Below, in pieces: positions 45,083 through 54,227 of a stretch of DNA of 64,000 nt. A program made the translations under genes and the position numbers. The stretch lies in the NCBI GenBank assembly GCA_016926235.1, contig JAFGOZ010000143.1:37075-101074 (forward strand), written 5' to 3'. The notes beneath the pieces are model-generated. The model was not told the origin of the DNA. It saw nothing but the letters and a program-made list of their open reading frames with translations, and ran no database searches. Source of the stretch: Bacteroidales bacterium. Its GTDB lineage: Bacteria; Bacteroidota; Bacteroidia; Bacteroidales; UBA10428. How positions within the stretch are numbered: position 1 is the stretch's first letter; every line of letters starts with the position of its first letter.

Positions 45083-46480
45083 CTAGTTCTTCCCAATGCT
45101 ATTTAAATATTCTTCAAGATTTGTATACCCATCTCCATCAGAATCACCATTTCTATCTTCTTCATTATCCGGATTGAGACCATGTATCATTTCCCATTCA
45201 TCAGGCATTCCATCATGATCCCGGTCAGTAAGTGTTGGTGAAGGATGATATTCCGGCCAGCCACCTACATCGACTTGTGAATCTATAATTCCATTTTTAA
45301 ATTTAGTCTTCCCGGTTTTAACTTCATTTATAATCCGCTGATCTACCAAATCCCGCTTTGGTAATATTGCACCAGCATTTTGTAATACAAGTTGATATGC
45401 CTCAGTAGCTTTTTGTTCATTAATCGGGACAAATGGAACAGGCTGTGTTAAACGAGCCTTGTTAACCTGCTCCTCACTCAACCCTTGCACCCCTCCATCC
45501 CAGTTATTTGCAGAAACTTTTGAATTGCCTTCCACATAATTATCGGTTATATACCAATAACCCAAAGGAACCGTATCAGGATTAATTGATTTATTAATGA
45601 AATCAAATGATGGCCCAACTATTCTATACTTTTTAAAGCCTTTAGTTGCGGGTCCTGGCTTATAATAATTAGCAACCATATTCTGGCTTCCCGCTTCCCC
45701 TCCATATGCGCTATTTTTTCCCCAGTTAAATATTACATTATTTCTATAATCCACAATCTCTTCTTCCGGAATATCATGATAACGGCTCCCACAGAAGCGC
45801 GGATTTCGGCTGCTATGGCTTGCCAACAAGTTATGATGAAAAGTCGCTCCTTTACCACCCCAAATTCCGCCATAACCATGCTCACCTTTCCAATGGTATG
45901 ATTCATTTAAACTTTCACTTATAATACACCATTGTAAAGTAAAATTTTCATTATCGTAAAAACTACCCACCTCATCAGTGGCCCAACTCATAGAACAATG
46001 ATCAATGATAATGTTTTTATTCCCTTTTGAAAAAAGAGCATCCACTTCGGCTTTCATTTTATCACCTGGCCTGAATCGCATATATCTGATTATAATATTA
46101 TCTGCTAAAAGCTGTACACCCCAATTTTTAATACATATACCATCTCCTGGTGCTGTTTGGCCGGCAATGGTAAGATTCCCAAAGTTTATTTCAAGTGGTG
46201 TTTTTAGTTCAATTATACCGGATACTTTAAAGACAATCGTACGCATCGTATCAGTATTTATAGCATTGCGAAAGCTTCCGGGACCATCATCATTTAAATT
46301 TGTTACCTCTAAAACAATACCTCCTCTGCCTCCAGATGTATATTTTCCATAACCTTCTGCTTCCGGAAATGCCAGTATCTGACCTTTCGGGATATTTTGT
46401 GCCTTTCCAAAATATGAGAAAACTATAACTATAAATAAAATAAAATATGTTCGAAACATACTTTTGTTTTTGCGTTGCAT
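45083..46480 (-). CDS. Secreted pectate-lyase-like right-handed beta-helix protein
   Basis: 465 residues from 46480; Met8 at 46459 is likely the true start because a -7 box (TAGTTTTG, 46482-46489) is only two bases from the first ATG. Signal peptide ends in FGKAQ. The body is PL1/pectate-lyase-like: FPEAEGYGKYTSGGRGG, LTIAGQTAPGDGICIKNWGV, IIIDHCSMSWATDE, YGGIWGGKGATFHHNLLASH and SSRNPRFCGS with the conserved Arg. The C-terminus has Asp-rich calcium-binding loops (DRDHDGMPDEWE, DRNGDSDGDGYTNLEEY). It should cleave pectin or a related uronate polymer outside the cell. No T9SS domain seen. Stand-alone gene. Confidence 0.88.
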   Translation of the reverse strand: MQRKNKSMFRTYFILFIVIVFSYFGKAQNIPKGQILAFPEAEGYGKYTSGGRGGIVLEVTNLNDDGPGSFRNAINTDTMRTIVFKVSGIIELKTPLEINFGNLTIAGQTAPGDGICIKNWGVQLLADNIIIRYMRFRPGDKMKAEVDALFSKGNKNIIIDHCSMSWATDEVGSFYDNENFTLQWCIISESLNESYHWKGEHGYGGIWGGKGATFHHNLLASHSSRNPRFCGSRYHDIPEEEIVDYRNNVIFNWGKNSAYGGEAGSQNMVANYYKPGPATKGFKKYRIVGPSFDFINKSINPDTVPLGYWYITDNYVEGNSKVSANNWDGGVQGLSEEQVNKARLTQPVPFVPINEQKATEAYQLVLQNAGAILPKRDLVDQRIINEVKTGKTKFKNGIIDSQVDVGGWPEYHPSPTLTDRDHDGMPDEWEMIHGLNPDNEEDRNGDSDGDGYTNLEEYLNSIGKN

Positions 46481-46547
46481 GCAAAACTAAAAAAAAACAT
46501 AACACTATTTGGAACAAGAAATGCACATTACTACTCTTAATTGTTAG

Positions 46548-46565
46548 TAAAAACTATAGTTTTTA
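46548..46565. promoter_or_regulatory. 18-bp palindrome between divergent genes
   Basis: TAAAAACTATAGTTTTTA is perfectly self-complementary and lies three bases upstream of the -7 box TATATTTG (46568-46575) of the WG-repeat gene, also upstream of the pectate-lyase-like gene. Candidate operator. Confidence 0.4.
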
Positions 46566-46606
46566 TATATATTTGGTAATCAATCATTTCAAATATTAAA
46601 AGAATA

Positions 46607-48283
46607 ATGAATAATTTAAGACTGTTTTTATTAATTATAGCAGGCATTAGTGCTAATTGTGTTGTTCAGTCACAATACTTCCCTGAAGAATTATTATCAA
46701 AATATGATGAAATAGGTTATTCTGACGGAATATACACTCAGGTTCAGAAAGATGGCAAATTGGGACTGGTAGATTCTGCCCTCAATCTGGTAATTCCATG
46801 TATTTACGATGAAGTAAATCCTGAATATTTATGGAACTATGCAACAGTTAGAATAGAAAACAAACACGGAGTAACAGATAAATCAGGTAGAACTATTGTT
46901 CCAGTGCAATATGATAATGTTGAACCTTTTAAATTTTATGAAGGTGATTTTTTAGTTATTGTAAAAAGCAATGACCTTTATGGATTATATAACCAATACG
47001 GCAAATATCAGCTTAAATGCAAATACGAAAACATTGATATCAATTATGTGGAAGATGCCCCTGATATTGATGAATGGGTAATTTTCAAACTTAACGGGAA
47101 ATATGGCTATGCCAATAAGTTTGGTGAGAAAAAGACAGAAGCTATTTATGATGAGATCTATGTTAACCTGGATGATCAGTCTAAACATATTGATAAAGAC
47201 CTGATAAAAGTAAAGCAGGGAGATCTTTGGGGATTGATTGATACGGCTGGTAATATACTATTTCCATGCAAATATCAAACCATTTATCAAATTGATAACA
47301 GCGATATATTGGTACTAAATTCAAAACGTTCAAAAATCAAAAGTATCTATGTAAGGAATTGTTACACAGGAAATTTAATATTAGCAAAAAGAGACGGGAA
47401 TATAATAAGTAATAAAGAGTATCAATACATTGAGGATTTCAATCGTTCCAAAACAGCATTAGTGAAAAATTCAGACAAATTAGGAGTGATAAATCAGAAA
47501 TGCGAATTAATTGTTCCATGCATATATGATTGTATTGACGATCCTTCGTACGATGGATATATAAAAGTATTTACCGGAGAAACCCTTTTTGATGAAGTAT
47601 ATGGCTATAAGCCAAAGAAAGGATTATTTGGATATTGGAACACAAAAGGTGAACTAGTCATTAAAACTGAATATGAGAACATAGGCCCTCATTACAAAAA
47701 TTACATCCAGGTTAAGAAAAATGGCTTATGGGGACTTATAGATTCAATAGAAAATAGTATAATCCCTTGTAGATATAACTGGACTGATCACATCTTTCAC
47801 AATGGATATTGTGAAGTATATATGGGCAATTTGAATGATGAAATTTTACTGGACAGACCCTCTGAAAACGGAAAATTTGGTTTGGTTGATTCAAATGGAA
47901 CTGAAGTAATAGCTCCTATTTACGATAACATAAAACCTTTAAATAATAGATATGTGGGTGTATGTAAAGATAAAAAATGGGCTATTGCAAATAATGAAGG
48001 AAACATCATAACACAATTTAATTATGACTGGATTGATGATAACTATTATGATGAAATGCTTTTAGTTTTTAAAGGAAAAATTGAATTTACATATGATGAA
48101 TATCTCGAATATGAAGTGTATAATGGATTATACGGATATGTGAACCTGCAAGGAAAAGAAGTTATCCCATGCAGGTATTCTGAAGCTTCAGGCTTTTATA
48201 ATGGTAAAGCAAGTGTTATAAAGGATGATAACAGTTTTTCTATTAATATAAAAGGTAAATGTATTGAGAATTGCCCAAAGTAG
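46607..48283 (+). CDS. Secreted WG-repeat protein
   Basis: 558 residues. Signal peptide (about 1-22, ending VVQS). The rest is about nine to ten WG repeats of 45-70 residues with the pattern GLVDSxGxxIPCxYDxI (examples: KLGLVDSALNLVIPCIYDEV, LWGLIDSIENSIIPCRYNWT, LYGYVNLQGKEVIPCRYSEA). WG/KWG repeat proteins are common in Bacteroidota and their function is not established. Its TAG stop abuts the stop of the next convergent gene. Confidence 0.88.
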   Translation: MNNLRLFLLIIAGISANCVVQSQYFPEELLSKYDEIGYSDGIYTQVQKDGKLGLVDSALNLVIPCIYDEVNPEYLWNYATVRIENKHGVTDKSGRTIVPVQYDNVEPFKFYEGDFLVIVKSNDLYGLYNQYGKYQLKCKYENIDINYVEDAPDIDEWVIFKLNGKYGYANKFGEKKTEAIYDEIYVNLDDQSKHIDKDLIKVKQGDLWGLIDTAGNILFPCKYQTIYQIDNSDILVLNSKRSKIKSIYVRNCYTGNLILAKRDGNIISNKEYQYIEDFNRSKTALVKNSDKLGVINQKCELIVPCIYDCIDDPSYDGYIKVFTGETLFDEVYGYKPKKGLFGYWNTKGELVIKTEYENIGPHYKNYIQVKKNGLWGLIDSIENSIIPCRYNWTDHIFHNGYCEVYMGNLNDEILLDRPSENGKFGLVDSNGTEVIAPIYDNIKPLNNRYVGVCKDKKWAIANNEGNIITQFNYDWIDDNYYDEMLLVFKGKIEFTYDEYLEYEVYNGLYGYVNLQGKEVIPCRYSEASGFYNGKASVIKDDNSFSINIKGKCIENCPK

Positions 48284-48946
48284 CTAATCGCTGACATTAA
48301 GGCCATAAGTAAAAGTAATTGTAAAAACATTGCCCGTTAAATTGGAACGGTTTTGCAAGGTAAAATCAGTAATATTATAGCACGCACCGAGTTCCATATA
48401 GGTTTTATTATTAAAGGAATAACGGTTAATAATGCTTAATCCAATATTGTACGAATGCAAATATTTGACCATATCCTTCTTCTCTATTTCTGAGATTGCA
48501 GTAGTTCCGTAATAATAATGTACATCATCAGGTTCGTTAACGGCTTTAATATAATCATAAGCTATCCCCAGATTTAACACCATATTATAGTTCTCACCTG
48601 CAATTATATCTCTGCCTAAATGGATACCATAACTCCCACTAAAAAAGCAATTAGTCAAAACAATAGTATCTGTATTTGAATAGTAAAAATCATAATGGTT
48701 TTTTGCCTTCATAAAACGAAAATCCATACCTAATCCATAATACATTTTACCCCACTTTATATCCATCTTAAATCCGGTAAGCGGATGTACACCCAAATCT
48801 CCTAACTTTCCGGCAGGTATCCATATACCTGAATTAAGTCCTATAAGCACAGCATAATCCTTTGATTCTTTAGATGTTGATTCAAATTCCTGCGTATATC
48901 CGTGTGAAAATAAGCATAGCAATACGATAAAAATATATTTTTTCAT
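48284..48946 (-). CDS. Outer-membrane beta-barrel protein, PorT/OmpA-like
   Basis: 220 residues from the Met at 48946 (MKKYIFIVLLCLFSHGYTQ is a standard signal peptide; the longer frame to 49021 has no reason to be used). The mature part alternates hydrophobic and polar residues and ends in a strand (FTITFTYGLNVSD) as small eight-stranded barrels do. Function unknown. The stop codon directly touches that of the WG-repeat gene (TAG then CTA), leaving no intergenic base. Confidence 0.72.
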   Translation of the reverse strand: MKKYIFIVLLCLFSHGYTQEFESTSKESKDYAVLIGLNSGIWIPAGKLGDLGVHPLTGFKMDIKWGKMYYGLGMDFRFMKAKNHYDFYYSNTDTIVLTNCFFSGSYGIHLGRDIIAGENYNMVLNLGIAYDYIKAVNEPDDVHYYYGTTAISEIEKKDMVKYLHSYNIGLSIINRYSFNNKTYMELGACYNITDFTLQNRSNLTGNVFTITFTYGLNVSD

Positions 48947-49041
48947 AGCATTAAGTTTTATAATTTTAACTAAAATGCGAATGGATGCAGCCTTTACTAA
49001 TACTATAATTATACTTTTCAATTAGTGATTACATCCAAAAA

Positions 49042-49242
49042 TTAATCATCCTCTTCAAGGATAAACAATTCTTCTACAATAATTCCAAAAAAGCTGGCCA
49101 TCTTTAAAGCTAATAAAGTAGAAGGAACAAATTTACCAGTCTCAATAGCGTGTATTGTCTGGCGTGATACATGTAATATATCTGCAAGCTCTCCTTGTGT
49201 TATATTTTTTTTGGCACGTTCAATTTTAATTGTATTTCTCAT
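49042..49242 (-). CDS. Small XRE-family transcription regulator
   Basis: 66 residues, nearly all helix-turn-helix: RAKKNITQGELADILHVSRQ and TIHAIETGKFVPSTLLALKM. This short type (YozG-like) is commonly paired with a small membrane protein, as here. Located 14 bases downstream of the membrane-protein gene and probably controls it through the TTTACATT sites upstream. Confidence 0.9.
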   Translation of the reverse strand: MRNTIKIERAKKNITQGELADILHVSRQTIHAIETGKFVPSTLLALKMASFFGIIVEELFILEEDD

Positions 49243-49256
49243 ATCATTTCATTTAT

Positions 49257-49763
49257 CTAAACCACATGATCAAACACACTTAAAATAAGTGTTACTATCG
49301 AAATAAGTAACACGATAAACAATATTATAAATGCTTTATCACCGGATATAGAGTCACTATACATAGCTTTGAGAGAAAATTTTATCCCGACACGGAACAA
49401 GATTTGATATAACAGAAGAATACCTTCGATTATATACAAAATAGGATAAATTGAAAAATTTACTTTATCCAAATCCGTTACAACAATATAAGTTGGAATC
49501 ATTACAACCAGTAACCGTAAGCAAAACTTAGCAACAAAGTATCTGATTTTCTGTACACCTTCATCATCAATCTTTTCCTTACTAAATGTGAGCATCATTA
49601 ATCCAAAAATGATAATCATATGATTATGATGCATCAATTTATCAAAGGCATCCGCCTCATCATACTGAATATTCAGGAAATTAAGTACTACTAAAATGAT
49701 TATACCAATGATAGTAATAATTAATCCTAGTTTTCTAAAGACAGGACTTACCAAGTTTCCCAT
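49257..49763 (-). CDS. Four-to-five-helix membrane protein paired with the XRE regulator
   Basis: 168 residues with hydrophobic segments at about 10-27, 45-60, 75-95, 105-125 and 145-165. It fits the small integral membrane proteins (DUF2178-like) usually encoded with a YozG-type regulator; I am not certain of the family. First gene of the two-gene unit. Confidence 0.7.
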   Translation of the reverse strand: MGNLVSPVFRKLGLIITIIGIIILVVLNFLNIQYDEADAFDKLMHHNHMIIIFGLMMLTFSKEKIDDEGVQKIRYFVAKFCLRLLVVMIPTYIVVTDLDKVNFSIYPILYIIEGILLLYQILFRVGIKFSLKAMYSDSISGDKAFIILFIVLLISIVTLILSVFDHVV

Positions 49764-49792
49764 AATTTAATTTTTGATATGATTATAATACA

Positions 49793-49835
49793 AATGTAAA
49801 GTTTTATTTACATTTTTACAACTTTATTTTACATT
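49793..49835. promoter_or_regulatory. AATGTAAA/TTTACATT operator-like repeats
   Basis: Inverted repeat AATGTAAA (49793-49800), 6-base spacer, TTTACATT (49807-49814), plus a further TTTACATT (49828-49835). They lie 30-72 bases upstream of the membrane-protein/XRE unit, where an autoregulator would bind. Confidence 0.4.
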
Positions 49836-50011
49836 TTTTATATTATAATAGACATTATTTCTTCCAAAATGACAATAAGATATTGTATATTAAAATATTA
49901 ATCAATGAATGTTAATAACTCTAAATAAAATATTTGATTGTTAAAATAAGATTAACTATATTTCAGACGTTTATATTATAATGCTCTAAAATTGAGCGCA
50001 ATACTTAACCT

Positions 50012-51151
50012 ATGGACAAGCATATTGCAGCATTGTTAAAAACCAATAACCGTGTGATTATTCCCGGTTTTGGAGCCTTAATAGCCCGTGAAGGAGGTGA
50101 AAAGCTTACTTTTAATGAATTATTAAAATTTGATGACGGCCTCCTGAATGACTATGTAAGCAAGGCTGAGGGCACGGATAAAAAAATAACAGAAGCAAAT
50201 ATTAAAAAATACGTAGATAAAGTCTCAGCCGGTCTTAAAAAAGGTGAGTCTGTAAAATTAAGTACGATTGGAGCGCTGGTAATCGACGACAAAGGAAAGA
50301 TACAATTTGAGCAAAGCGGAAGCCCAAAAGATGTAAAAACTCCTCCTGTTAAAAAAGAAGAAACAGAACCTGCTAAACCCGTTTCTCCTCCACCTCCTCC
50401 CCCACCTGTATCATCTGCCCCAATAGAAGAAAGTAAACCAAAAGAAACTATAAAACCCGCCGCAGAAGAACCAAAAAAACAAGAACCAAAAAAGGAAGAA
50501 CCTAAGAAAGAAGTCCCAAAAGAAGAAAGCCCTGCACAACCTAAACCAACGGCAGTGCCAGAATCCGATTACAAAAAAACAGCTGCAGTAAACAAACCCG
50601 AAGTTGAGAGAACTGCCGGAAGAAGGACACCCCCTCCAAAAAACAAACCTCCCAAAGCTACCCGATCAGGTGATGATAATAAGAAAAAGGGATGGCTGGT
50701 ATGGGTCATAATACTGGTCATTCTCATTGGTGGAGGAACCACTTCCTGGTTCCTGTTTACTGACCAGATTAAAGGTTTTATTCAGGCACATATTAGTAAA
50801 AGCCATAAGCAACCTGAACTGCCAATCATTGATACCACAACTTATGTCGTGGATACTATTGTTGAACTCCCGGATGAAGAAGTAATTGAAGACAAAGATA
50901 TAGTTCCCCTTGACCCTTATGCAAAAACCGGACAATATTACGTAGTAGCAGGATGCTTTCGTTTTGAGCGAAATGCTGACCGCTATGTTAACCAATTAAA
51001 CAAAAAAGGATACAATGCCAGGAAATTCGGTAAACGCAAAGGCAATTTTGTAGTATGCTTTGAGACATATGCAACGAAAAATGAAGCTCTCCGCAAAATG
51101 CGTGAAATAAGAAATACTATAGAACCGGAGGCATGGGTACTAAAGTATTAG
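50012..51151 (+). CDS. HU-CCDC81 and SPOR domain membrane protein
   Basis: 379 residues. An N-terminal CCDC81-type HU-like domain (1 to about 100: MDKHIAALLKTNNRVIIPGF, then GESVKLSTIGALVIDDKGKI). A long Pro/Lys/Glu-rich linker (about 110-220) leads to one transmembrane helix (about 226-248) and a C-terminal SPOR domain (about 306-379: YYVVAGCFRFERNADRYVNQ). SPOR domains bind denuded septal peptidoglycan. This architecture is typical of Bacteroidota and suggests a protein linking the cytoplasmic or nucleoid side with the cell wall at division. Stand-alone gene. Confidence 0.92.
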   Translation: MDKHIAALLKTNNRVIIPGFGALIAREGGEKLTFNELLKFDDGLLNDYVSKAEGTDKKITEANIKKYVDKVSAGLKKGESVKLSTIGALVIDDKGKIQFEQSGSPKDVKTPPVKKEETEPAKPVSPPPPPPPVSSAPIEESKPKETIKPAAEEPKKQEPKKEEPKKEVPKEESPAQPKPTAVPESDYKKTAAVNKPEVERTAGRRTPPPKNKPPKATRSGDDNKKKGWLVWVIILVILIGGGTTSWFLFTDQIKGFIQAHISKSHKQPELPIIDTTTYVVDTIVELPDEEVIEDKDIVPLDPYAKTGQYYVVAGCFRFERNADRYVNQLNKKGYNARKFGKRKGNFVVCFETYATKNEALRKMREIRNTIEPEAWVLKY

Positions 51152-51380
51152 CATATACTTAAAATTGCCAATAGAAGTTAAGTAATATTATTCAATCTAT
51201 TAAAAAATTTTACCCTGCTTAAAAGTAAATTAATCCTTATTTATGATTAGTTTATGGAATATATCTTCGATTTTCCACTCTTTGCTTATATTTTTTGTAT
51301 TTTGTCGTTTCAAAAGATAAGTACTTTAAATACTAATGACACGATCTATTTCCAAATATTAACCTTTAAAAACTTTAATT

Positions 51381-52211
51381 ATGAAAAAAAACATGTTATT
51401 ATTAATCGTAGCTGCGTTAATTATCAGTTTGTCAAGCTGTGATAAAGATGAAAAGGACGATAGTTCTATCTATATGGGTATTGAATATACAGGGCAGCAA
51501 ATTCCAATGGGAACTAAATATTCCTATACCGAAGGCACTTATACTGCATCGGTTTCATTCATAGATGAGAATAGTTATAACTGGGGACAAAGCGATGTCC
51601 AAGGAATTATGAGCATGGTAGTTCCCTGCTCTTATAACTCTGTAACAGGGGAATTTTCTGATACTATGATTGCTGGAAATAGTAGTACTGAATATGGAGC
51701 AATTCAATATTATCCCATATCATTTGTTATTGATGACATGAATAAGTTGTACTTACATACCAATAATTACCAAATAGATACAAGTACCAATTTTCACCGT
51801 TATATACTTGAAAAGACATCAGGTGAAGCCGGGACACTGGAAGGTACATATACAGGATCCTTTTATGGTGACAACTGGATATATGAAGATAGTAGTATGG
51901 CTGATATGAAAATGGAAACAACTGTAAGTTTTACGTATGAAGCAAATACTTTTTCCGGCACATATGTAACAAGACTTATTACCGAATCGACTATGGACAT
52001 CCCTGAATACGGTATTATTGCCGGGATATCAGATAATACGGAAACAACTGCCTTTAGTGGCACATGGATCTATAATAAAGCTAACAATACTATTACAGAA
52101 ACTTTCACTACGTCTGAAGTCAGCCCGGTAATATATACTCCTTACTGGGTTTCATATAATGAAAAGACCTATTTGGTAACTTCTTTGACTCGCTATTATC
52201 AAAAAGACTAA
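51381..52211 (+). CDS. Lipoprotein of unknown function
   Basis: 276 residues. Lipobox ISLSSC (Cys20) then an acidic linker (DKDEKDD). The mature protein is strand-rich, containing AGTLEGTYTGSFYGDNWIYE and a related later segment, TTAFSGTWIYNKANN, so it is probably a lipocalin-like or beta-sandwich fold. No family recognised. Followed by a good terminator. Confidence 0.7.
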   Translation: MKKNMLLLIVAALIISLSSCDKDEKDDSSIYMGIEYTGQQIPMGTKYSYTEGTYTASVSFIDENSYNWGQSDVQGIMSMVVPCSYNSVTGEFSDTMIAGNSSTEYGAIQYYPISFVIDDMNKLYLHTNNYQIDTSTNFHRYILEKTSGEAGTLEGTYTGSFYGDNWIYEDSSMADMKMETTVSFTYEANTFSGTYVTRLITESTMDIPEYGIIAGISDNTETTAFSGTWIYNKANNTITETFTTSEVSPVIYTPYWVSYNEKTYLVTSLTRYYQKD

Positions 52212-52283
52212 TTTTTTTTCAAATCAGGCGCTGAATATTAGCATATTGGATAAACAAATCAAAGAATTTTCAACTTTAAATTG

Positions 52284-52318
52284 ATGAGTGGTATTTCTTT
52301 ATACCGCTCATTTTTATT
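52284..52318 (+). terminator. Terminator after the lipoprotein gene
   Basis: ATGAGTGGTAT-TTCTTT-ATACCGCTCAT, 11 pairs with one U-G, then TTTTTATTT. It also shows that the following gene starts at 52344, not at the earlier in-frame codons. Confidence 0.8.
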
Positions 52319-52343
52319 TACCCGAATATTAATAAATATTTTT

Positions 52344-53039
52344 ATGAATAATATTCATAAGGATAATAGATATTTAATTGGTCTGCTAATAATTACCCAT
52401 ATCATTAATCTCTATTCACAGGAACCTGATTCGATTACAAAACATAAACCCGAGGAAATTCCCTCGTGGACATTATATGTACCAGGTGCTACATCTTTCT
52501 ATCAAAAGCAATATTTAGCAGGCACCATTTTCATCACACTGGAAATAGGAGGAATATTGCTTGTAGTTGAAAAATATTACGAAGAACAAAGTCTTTCAGA
52601 TGTAAAACAGATATTATTTTTGGACCATTATATACCACGGTATGAAGCGTTCAGTGCATTTAGTTCTGTTTCATTAGATATGAGCTGGAGCGCAGGTATC
52701 GGAGAAGAATATATTTGCAGAAATTTCTTAATGCCTGTCCTTGATTACCGGTTTGGACAAAGAAAAGGTTTGATATTCTCCAGTTTAATATTTGGAGGAC
52801 TTCATTTTGAAAATGTATTGTTTTCTGACAAACCAGATTATGGCTAAGCATTGCTGCAAGCAGGAGAAGCCACTGTTGCGGTATATTTTTTAGGACGAGA
52901 TGTTCAAAAGAGGAATTATAATTTAGAACCTGCAGTTACTGCACATACCTGGTACGACTTTGTATTGATGGCAGGCTCCTTCTTAGTCAATCCGGAAGAT
53001 AATGTTTTTGTTGTAAAAATTAGGCTCGCCATGGATTAA
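52344..53039 (+). pseudogene. CPBP-family intramembrane protease gene with an in-frame stop
   Basis: One continuous frame from the ATG at 52344 to the stop ending at 53039, broken by a single TAA at 52845-52847. Before it: the CPBP/Abi motif 1, GIGEEYICRNFLMP (EExxxR), and motif 2, FGGLHFEN. After it: AVTAHTWYDF, the third motif with its catalytic His. So the stop splits the active site. Reading through would give about 231 residues, the family's normal length. This looks like a recent nonsense mutation or a sequencing error; readthrough is possible but not shown. CPBP proteases are putative intramembrane metalloproteases. Confidence 0.75.
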
Positions 53040-53246
53040 CCAATTAATTTTCAGGAAAGTATTGGTGAAATTCTATTTTTGCAAGGTGAATGAGGTCATA
53101 GCTATCAATTGATGTATTTATTCATTGTATCTAAATCATTATACCACTTTCTGAATATGACAATTAATTGGCAAACACTAAATTGATAAGGAATTTCTGT
53201 AAAATCTTGTTAAATTGCACGTTTTATAAGCATATTTTTTATATTT

Positions 53247-53471
53247 ATGTCAACACTCAAAGATCATCAAATCAATCATTATTTTAGCCAACTGGAAAAT
53301 GAGGGCCAGCAAGTTAGGAAAAATGCAACAAATAAGTTGGGTGATAACGGAGATGAGTTATGTTTACAACTGCTTCGGGAAAATGTACAGTATTTGAACA
53401 AAGAACACCAGACACTTATAATAGCTGTGGGTAAACTTAAAAAGCCCTGTGTGTATAAAATAATTTATTAA
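53247..53471 (+). CDS. Short HEAT-repeat-like protein
   Basis: 74 residues, helical, with one HEAT-like repeat (LENEGQQVRKNATNKLGDNG). It precedes the larger HEAT-repeat gene by eight bases and ends in a basic hydrophobic tail (KKPCVYKIIY). Either a small partner protein or the 5' part of a once-longer HEAT gene. Confidence 0.5.
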   Translation: MSTLKDHQINHYFSQLENEGQQVRKNATNKLGDNGDELCLQLLRENVQYLNKEHQTLIIAVGKLKKPCVYKIIY

Positions 53472-53479
53472 AAAACACC

Positions 53480-54118
53480 ATGAATATTCTAAACCAACTC
53501 TCATCCAGTCAGGGTGATAAGACTGAAAGCTCGAATAAAAAAGTTGCAGAAAAAAGTATTAAGGAACCTAAATTACTTAAAGATATTGCCTCAGGATTTG
53601 ACAACAAGGACAAAAAGCTTCAGGCTGATTGCATAGAGGTCTTTACCATGGTTTCGGAGAACCATCCTGATTTGGTTGTTCCCTTTGCTGATAAAGTTAT
53701 TCTATTGTTGTCAAGCAAGGAAACTAAAATCCGGTGGGAAGCGGTTCATACGCTTGCATTTATTGCTGATAAAATCCCGGATCAGATATTTTCAATACTT
53801 CCTGAATTACAAGAATTGATTGAGAAAGATAAAAGCACAATTGTAAGGGATTATTCACTTGATGCAATTGCTAATTACGCAAAAGTAAACAAGGATGCTT
53901 CAGAAAATGTGTATGAAATACTGAAAAAAGCTTTAGAGATTTGGGAAGAAAAGCATGCAAAACAGGTATTCAAGGGATTTTGCAATATCATTGATAACCA
54001 ACCGAAATTTAGTAGTGAAATCAACAGATTGGTTGAACCCTATCTTAATGCAGAAAAGAAGATTGTTATAACAGAAGCAAAAAGATTATTGAAAAAATTG
54101 AATAACCCTGGGTTGTAA
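53480..54118 (+). CDS. HEAT/armadillo-repeat protein
   Basis: 212 residues, all-helical and cytoplasmic. A charged N-terminus is followed by about four HEAT-like repeats (KIRWEAVHTLAFIADKIPDQ, TIVRDYSLDAIANYAKVNKD). A protein-interaction scaffold with unknown partner, co-transcribed with the preceding short HEAT gene. Confidence 0.75.
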   Translation: MNILNQLSSSQGDKTESSNKKVAEKSIKEPKLLKDIASGFDNKDKKLQADCIEVFTMVSENHPDLVVPFADKVILLLSSKETKIRWEAVHTLAFIADKIPDQIFSILPELQELIEKDKSTIVRDYSLDAIANYAKVNKDASENVYEILKKALEIWEEKHAKQVFKGFCNIIDNQPKFSSEINRLVEPYLNAEKKIVITEAKRLLKKLNNPGL

Positions 54119-54227
54119 AGCAAGTAATAATGATTTTAAAACAAGAAATTAAGTAAAATGCAAGCACAAAAGAATATAATTATGTAGCTTTATTTATCCA
54201 TTATGACAAATCAACACCTAAATAATT

